Below, one piece after another: positions 60,580-64,000 of a DNA stretch of 64,000 bases (positions within the stretch are counted from its first letter, which is position 1; every line of letters starts with the position of its first letter). The stretch spans positions 126,014-190,013 of the forward strand of contig VWZW01004144.1 of the NCBI GenBank assembly GCA_013397115.1, given 5' to 3'. The translations under genes and the position numbers were made by a program. Below the pieces are notes generated by a model. That model saw nothing but the letters and a program-made list of their open reading frames with translations. It did no database searches and was not told the DNA's origin. The DNA comes from Edolisoma coerulescens. Taxonomy: Eukaryota > Chordata > Aves > Passeriformes > Campephagidae.

Positions 60580-61485
60580 GTGAGTGAGAAGCAGCATTTT
60601 CCCCCTTGTGGGCTGTGGGTTAAGGCTGTAGCACAGTGATGCAATGCTGCTGGATATGAAGAAGACCGTTGTGTCTACACCAAGACCTTGGTCAACCCAG
60701 CTCTGTTCAGGGCTCTTTAATTCATATAAACTCAAAGGACTTCAGCCCTGATTTCTGCTGGGAAAGAGAGATACAAGCAGTTACATCCTCCTTGGAGCTG
60801 CTCTGGCTCCTTTTTCTCTCCTTCTGGGAAGGAGTACTTGCATGCTGGTGAAACTTAATAATTAAATCTCTAAACTAAAATGAGCAATAAGTGACACAGG
60901 AGAGCTGGTACCTGATAGACAACAACCTTGTTACTGTCCCTCCATCTTGGCTGCATTTATTTTATTTTAGGAGATGCCAAGAGATCTGTTGTTCCTAGAA
61001 GAGTAATGCTTTTTGTGCTCCTCGCTCGTGCTGAGTCTGTGGTTGGGAACAGAGCACCAGGAGGAGCAAACATTGTTTTTACTACTCTCTATGTCCATCT
61101 TACCCCTGGAGAGGCACCCATGCAATTAATCAATTAACTACTCATTAACAGTGAAGAGAATCATAGAATCATGGAATGGTTTGTGTTGAAAGGACCTTAA
61201 AGGTCATCCAGTTCCACCCCTGCCACAGCCAGGGACACCTTCCACTAGCCCAGGGTGCTCCAAGCCCCATCCAACCTGGCCTTGGACACTGCCAGGGATG
61301 GGGCAGCCGCAGCTTCTCTGGGCACCCTGTGCCAGGGCCTCCCCACCCTCACAGGGAAGCCATCCCTCAGTGTTCCCTGTTGAGATCACGTCACCTAAGG
61401 AAGCCCTGTGAGGTTAAAGGAGGGATATAGCAGATGGTGTGATGATAACATCTGGATTTTCTATGGATTCTCTCTTTTTCCACAG
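60580..61485 (+). other. MYO9A: MYO9A intron, 0.9 kb, with CR1
   Basis: Contains one antisense CR1 fragment at 61158-61366, whose near end is only 120 bp from the next exon. The acceptor is CCACAG at 61480-61485 after a T-rich tract. Nothing else was recognised. Confidence 0.8.
61158..61366 (-). mobile_element. CR1 LINE, 3' fragment close to an exon
   Basis: About 210 bp of antisense CR1, well preserved: GAATCATAGAATCATGGAAT, AAAGGTCATCCAGTTCCACC, the GGGACACCTTCCACTAGCCC block and GCCTCCCCACCCTCACAGG. It is 5'-truncated at 61366. The tail keeps two units of the GAATCATA-type terminal repeat. Confidence 0.93.
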
Positions 61486-61608
61486 CACTTGCTGGATGTG
61501 AAGTCCCTCAAGCACCTCACGAACCTGACGTTGCATGACCGCATCACCAAATCTCTCCTCCACCTCCATAAGAAGAAAAAACCACCCAGCATCAGCGCCC
61601 AGTTCCAG
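61486..61608 (+). CDS. MYO9A: MYO9A end of loop 2 (exon 11 of window)
   Basis: A 123-nt exon (41 codons, phase 0-0), residues 395-435. It encodes HLLDVKSLKHLTNLTLHDRI, then TKSLLHLHKKKKPPSISAQF and Q. The KKKK cluster (423-426) is the basic end of loop 2, and SISAQFQ begins the helix of the lower 50-kDa actin-binding region that normally continues with the S-x-L-x-x-L-M segment. That continuation is not found in the remaining 2.4 kb, so the next exon lies outside the window. The acceptor is CCACAG and the donor CAG|GTGAGC at 61609. Confidence 0.95.
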
Positions 61609-62140
61609 GTGAGCCCTTTCCTTCGATGGAGAGAGGGGAATTACCTGCTCCAGGCACAGTCCTGCCCCATCCCCAGCAGCATTTAGGCCATGAATCCCAC
61701 TGAGAGCTTGAGGGAGCTGGGAGACACCACAGGTATTGAAAGGGTGCAGATGGAGAGAAATAAGAGTGAGGATGGGTATCAGGGGGGATGATGTGGCGGA
61801 GCAAGGTGGGACATGAGGATGAGCTGCAGAGGGAGGTGCTGGTGCATCCCTGTCCTCTGGTACCTCACATTCCAAGCCATTGCATTTTGGCGCTTTCTCC
61901 CCCAAATCCAGAAACCGCAAAATCCCCGAATCACATTTTTTGCAGTCTTTTTACTCGCATCCAGCATAATCTGTGCTGAGTCAGAATGGGAATTTTAATG
62001 GGGGCAGAAAGGTCAGAATCTTGCTGCATTATCTCCAGGCGGGCAGAGGAATTCAGAGGAAGGATTGATCTTGTGTTGTCAGTGCTGTGTGCCAGTCCGC
62101 AGTCCCTGGGGTTTGCTGCAGGGAAAATAATCCTCCAAGG

Positions 62141-62219
62141 ACTTGGCAGTGCTGGGCTCATCGTTGGACTCAATGATCTTAAAGGTCTTTTCCAACCTAA
62201 ATGAGTCTGTGGTTGTTCT
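62141..62219 (+). mobile_element. CR1 LINE, very short 3' tail
   Basis: About 80 bp of sense CR1: ACTTGGCAGTGCTGGGCTCA, GTTGGACTCAATGATCTTAA and AGGTCTTTTCCAACCTAAAT, then GAGTCTGTGGTT. It belongs to the older subfamily seen at 18 and 21 kb. Confidence 0.85.
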
Positions 62220-62444
62220 ATGTGTGCATCATGGCTTGGAAACTGCTACAAGACATGCACGAGCAGGTGGTAATAACAGAAAGCAGCTTTTCACTTAAAA
62301 TTTGGGTTCTAAGCAAGTCTGGGTTGGTTTTGACTTGTAATTTTGACTGCTTTGGGGTTTTTTTGGAGATGTGGTTTATATTTAGAAGGTCTCCATGTGT
62401 AGGTGTGGGTAAGATTAAATAATTTAAAATATATGCAACACACG

Positions 62445-62468
62445 TGTATACATATATATATGTATACA
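62445..62468. repeat. 24-bp perfect palindrome in TA/CA-rich microsatellite
   Basis: The 24 bases TGTATACATATA plus its reverse complement form a perfect inverted repeat with no spacer. It lies in an A/T-rich stretch from about 62415 to 62515 that includes CACACGTGTA and ATATATCTATAA. Confidence 0.9.
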
Positions 62469-64000
62469 TTATATATCTATAATTTGCAGAATGCACATCT
62501 GTATATTTATAGATTTAGCCTTGTCTAATCTAATGGTATTCTGGTCAAAATTCACTCCTGCAGAGTTTAATTCACATATGTGGAGGGGTTGAAACAGGGA
62601 TGTCTTGGAGTGAAAGGCCTTCTCAAAACCTATCTATGCTCCCAATAAAACTCTGAAAAGCCCCAGGGGGCACAGTTGATATTTTTTGGTATATTTTCAC
62701 AGCACGTTCAAATCAAAGACCCCCTAATTTCATCGAGCACTTGTTAAAGAGAAGCATTTTGAGGGACAAAGCAGCAGCATTGCTTTTTTAATCAAGAACA
62801 AACTAATAAAATTGTGGCGCATGGAATTGGGTCACGGGCAGGAAACACAAATGTTTCCTATCATGGTTTTTTGTGGATAAACGCTGCTTTGTGGCTAATT
62901 CCTCAACACCGGGCTTGCAGCTGCTCCATCTCCTATGGATTTCCACTATCCCTATACTTAGGGTAATCTGTAGGGGAAATAGCTGCCTCGGAGTGTGTGC
63001 CAGGACAGGGATGGCTTTCATGGGGGAAAACTAAACCAGCCGTGCCTAAAACTGTAGAGCTCCCCTTTAACCCACGTGCAGGTGGTGCCCTGGAGACAGG
63101 GATGGAAGGGTTCCTGAAAGGCCGAGTACAGGTGGTGAAGGAGTGGGTGGCTGGAAAGTTTTGCTGGCAGAGGGACAGAGGAGACGGGTACGGGGTTAAT
63201 CCTGCGACCTCGCGTGTCCTTTGTGGATTCCCGAGGGCCAGATGGCAGAGGGTGCCCGGCCCATCTGCCACACACAGGATGGCACTGAGAGAATGGAAAT
63301 GCCCTCTCCTACAGGTCCAGCACATCCCACTCCCACCGTTTCCAGCACTAGGAGCACTCTGCTTGCTGGGCTTTCAGCAAAGGGGTCGTGTCCCTTGAGT
63401 ACCCCCTTTGCCTCCCACCAGCCTGTGTGGGCACAGGGGGATGCTGCAGCATCGCTGCTGATTGAAAGCTCCCAATAGGCTGCTTTTGTGTAAAAAGGAG
63501 TAATTTCAGATTTTAAGAAAACCAGGAGCATGTCAGCAGAGGTCTGCCACGTCATGGCATTCCTGCTGCTCCCTGGGACAGGAGCAGGGATATTTGCATG
63601 CAGTTAATGTACATAGCACAGCTGCATCACATGTGCCTGGGATCCATCCCTTGCTCCTTCCAAAATCCTGAATGCGAATGAATTTTTCTAAACATGAAAG
63701 GCTTCCCATAAAGATGTCTTTGAAATTATCAGGAGGAAAAGAAGGCTTCCTGTGAGCAGGTCTGGGGGCAAAATGCTTCTTTGTAATACCAAGCTAGTTT
63801 ATTAACTCCTGTATTCCAAAATTTATAACTCTGCTTATAGTAAATGTGACAGAATATCCTTTACATGACTGAGTCTTAAACTCTATTAAAATCAGGAGTA
63901 ATCAACTCTGGAGCACATTAACAATGCCATGTTTCTAATGCGCTCAGCAATTAGAGATACCCAAAATATTTATAGGACACAGCAAAAAAAATGTGTCTGA

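Larger units (their letters stand above)
384..61608 (+). other. MYO9A: Partial MYO9A gene (unconventional myosin-IXa), 11 motor exons
   Basis: This span is the visible part of a class IX unconventional myosin gene. Known of the family: myosin-IX proteins are single-headed actin motors with an N-terminal Ras-association-like extension, a motor with a very long loop 2, IQ motifs, and a tail with C1 and RhoGAP domains that lowers Rho activity near actin and cell junctions. Seen here: eleven GT-AG exons whose phases agree at every junction, giving 435 codons with no stop or frameshift. Motor landmarks appear in the expected order: DIFGFE switch II (residues 77-82), NSFEQFCINFANE relay region, HYAGKV segment, FREKN strut region and the class IX loop 2 insert ending in KKKK (423-426). 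MYO9A is preferred over MYO9B because the loop 2 text (for example KSVDSFSF, HQRSLEILQRCKEEKY, RTPLSDLQG) matches what I remember of MYO9A. Both gene ends lie outside the window. Confidence 0.93.
61609..64000 (+). other. MYO9A: MYO9A intron, 5' part
   Basis: The start of the intron after the last visible exon. It holds a CR1 tail at 62141-62219 and an A/T-rich palindromic microsatellite near 62445-62468. No further motor exon could be found to the end of the window. Confidence 0.8.

Noticed and set aside
384..61608. Identification as MYO9B instead of MYO9A
   Set aside because: The motor core would fit either, but the loop 2 sequence fits what I recall of MYO9A. A protein search of exons 50694-61608 would settle it.
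1..64000. A nested second gene such as SENP8, which lies near MYO9A in other vertebrates
   Set aside because: No open frame in the window resembles a SUMO/NEDD8 protease, and no other exon series was found on either strand.
61609..64000. The next motor exon after the SISAQFQ segment
   Set aside because: None of the frames in this stretch has the expected lower 50-kDa and converter text. The exon must lie beyond the window.

Overview
The window is a piece of a vertebrate nuclear genome, almost certainly a bird. It holds part of one large gene on the + strand, an unconventional class IX myosin that I identify as MYO9A. The bird assignment rests on the repeats: about eighteen truncated CR1 LINE copies of the avian type, one avian-style solo LTR, and nothing resembling mammalian Alu or L1. 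I cannot name the species.

Eleven consecutive coding exons lie at 384-473, 22422-22538, 31414-31548, 44195-44316, 45330-45471, 46184-46379, 50694-50813, 55280-55355, 59746-59889, 60540-60579 and 61486-61608. All junctions are GT-AG. The split codons join in phase, giving 1305 nt or 435 uninterrupted codons. They encode the middle of the motor head: the end of the upper 50-kDa region, the switch II and relay region, the lower 50-kDa region, and then the long loop 2 insertion that marks class IX myosins, ending in a lysine cluster. The window starts inside the motor and ends in the intron after the loop 2 exons. The N-terminal extension, P-loop, IQ neck and RhoGAP tail are therefore outside it. 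Residue numbers in the entries count codons of this 435-codon segment.

Layout: 0.5-22.4 kb is one 22-kb intron with most of the CR1 copies, including one nested pair and one with a local expansion ending at an N. From 22.5 to 31.4 kb is an intron with an antisense solo LTR (24319-25123) flanked by a 5-bp target duplication. From 31.5 to 44.2 kb is an intron with CR1 fragments, a G-run cluster and two copies of an unclassified repeat. From 44.2 to 61.6 kb the exons come close together. From 61.6 to 64 kb is intron.

I see no second gene, tRNA, rRNA, CRISPR array or operon-like structure, and no clearly new biological system. The observations most worth checking are the unclassified repeat pair, the solo LTR, an in-frame symmetric cassette exon in loop 2, and two places where intronic sequence could give an alternative truncated end to the motor.
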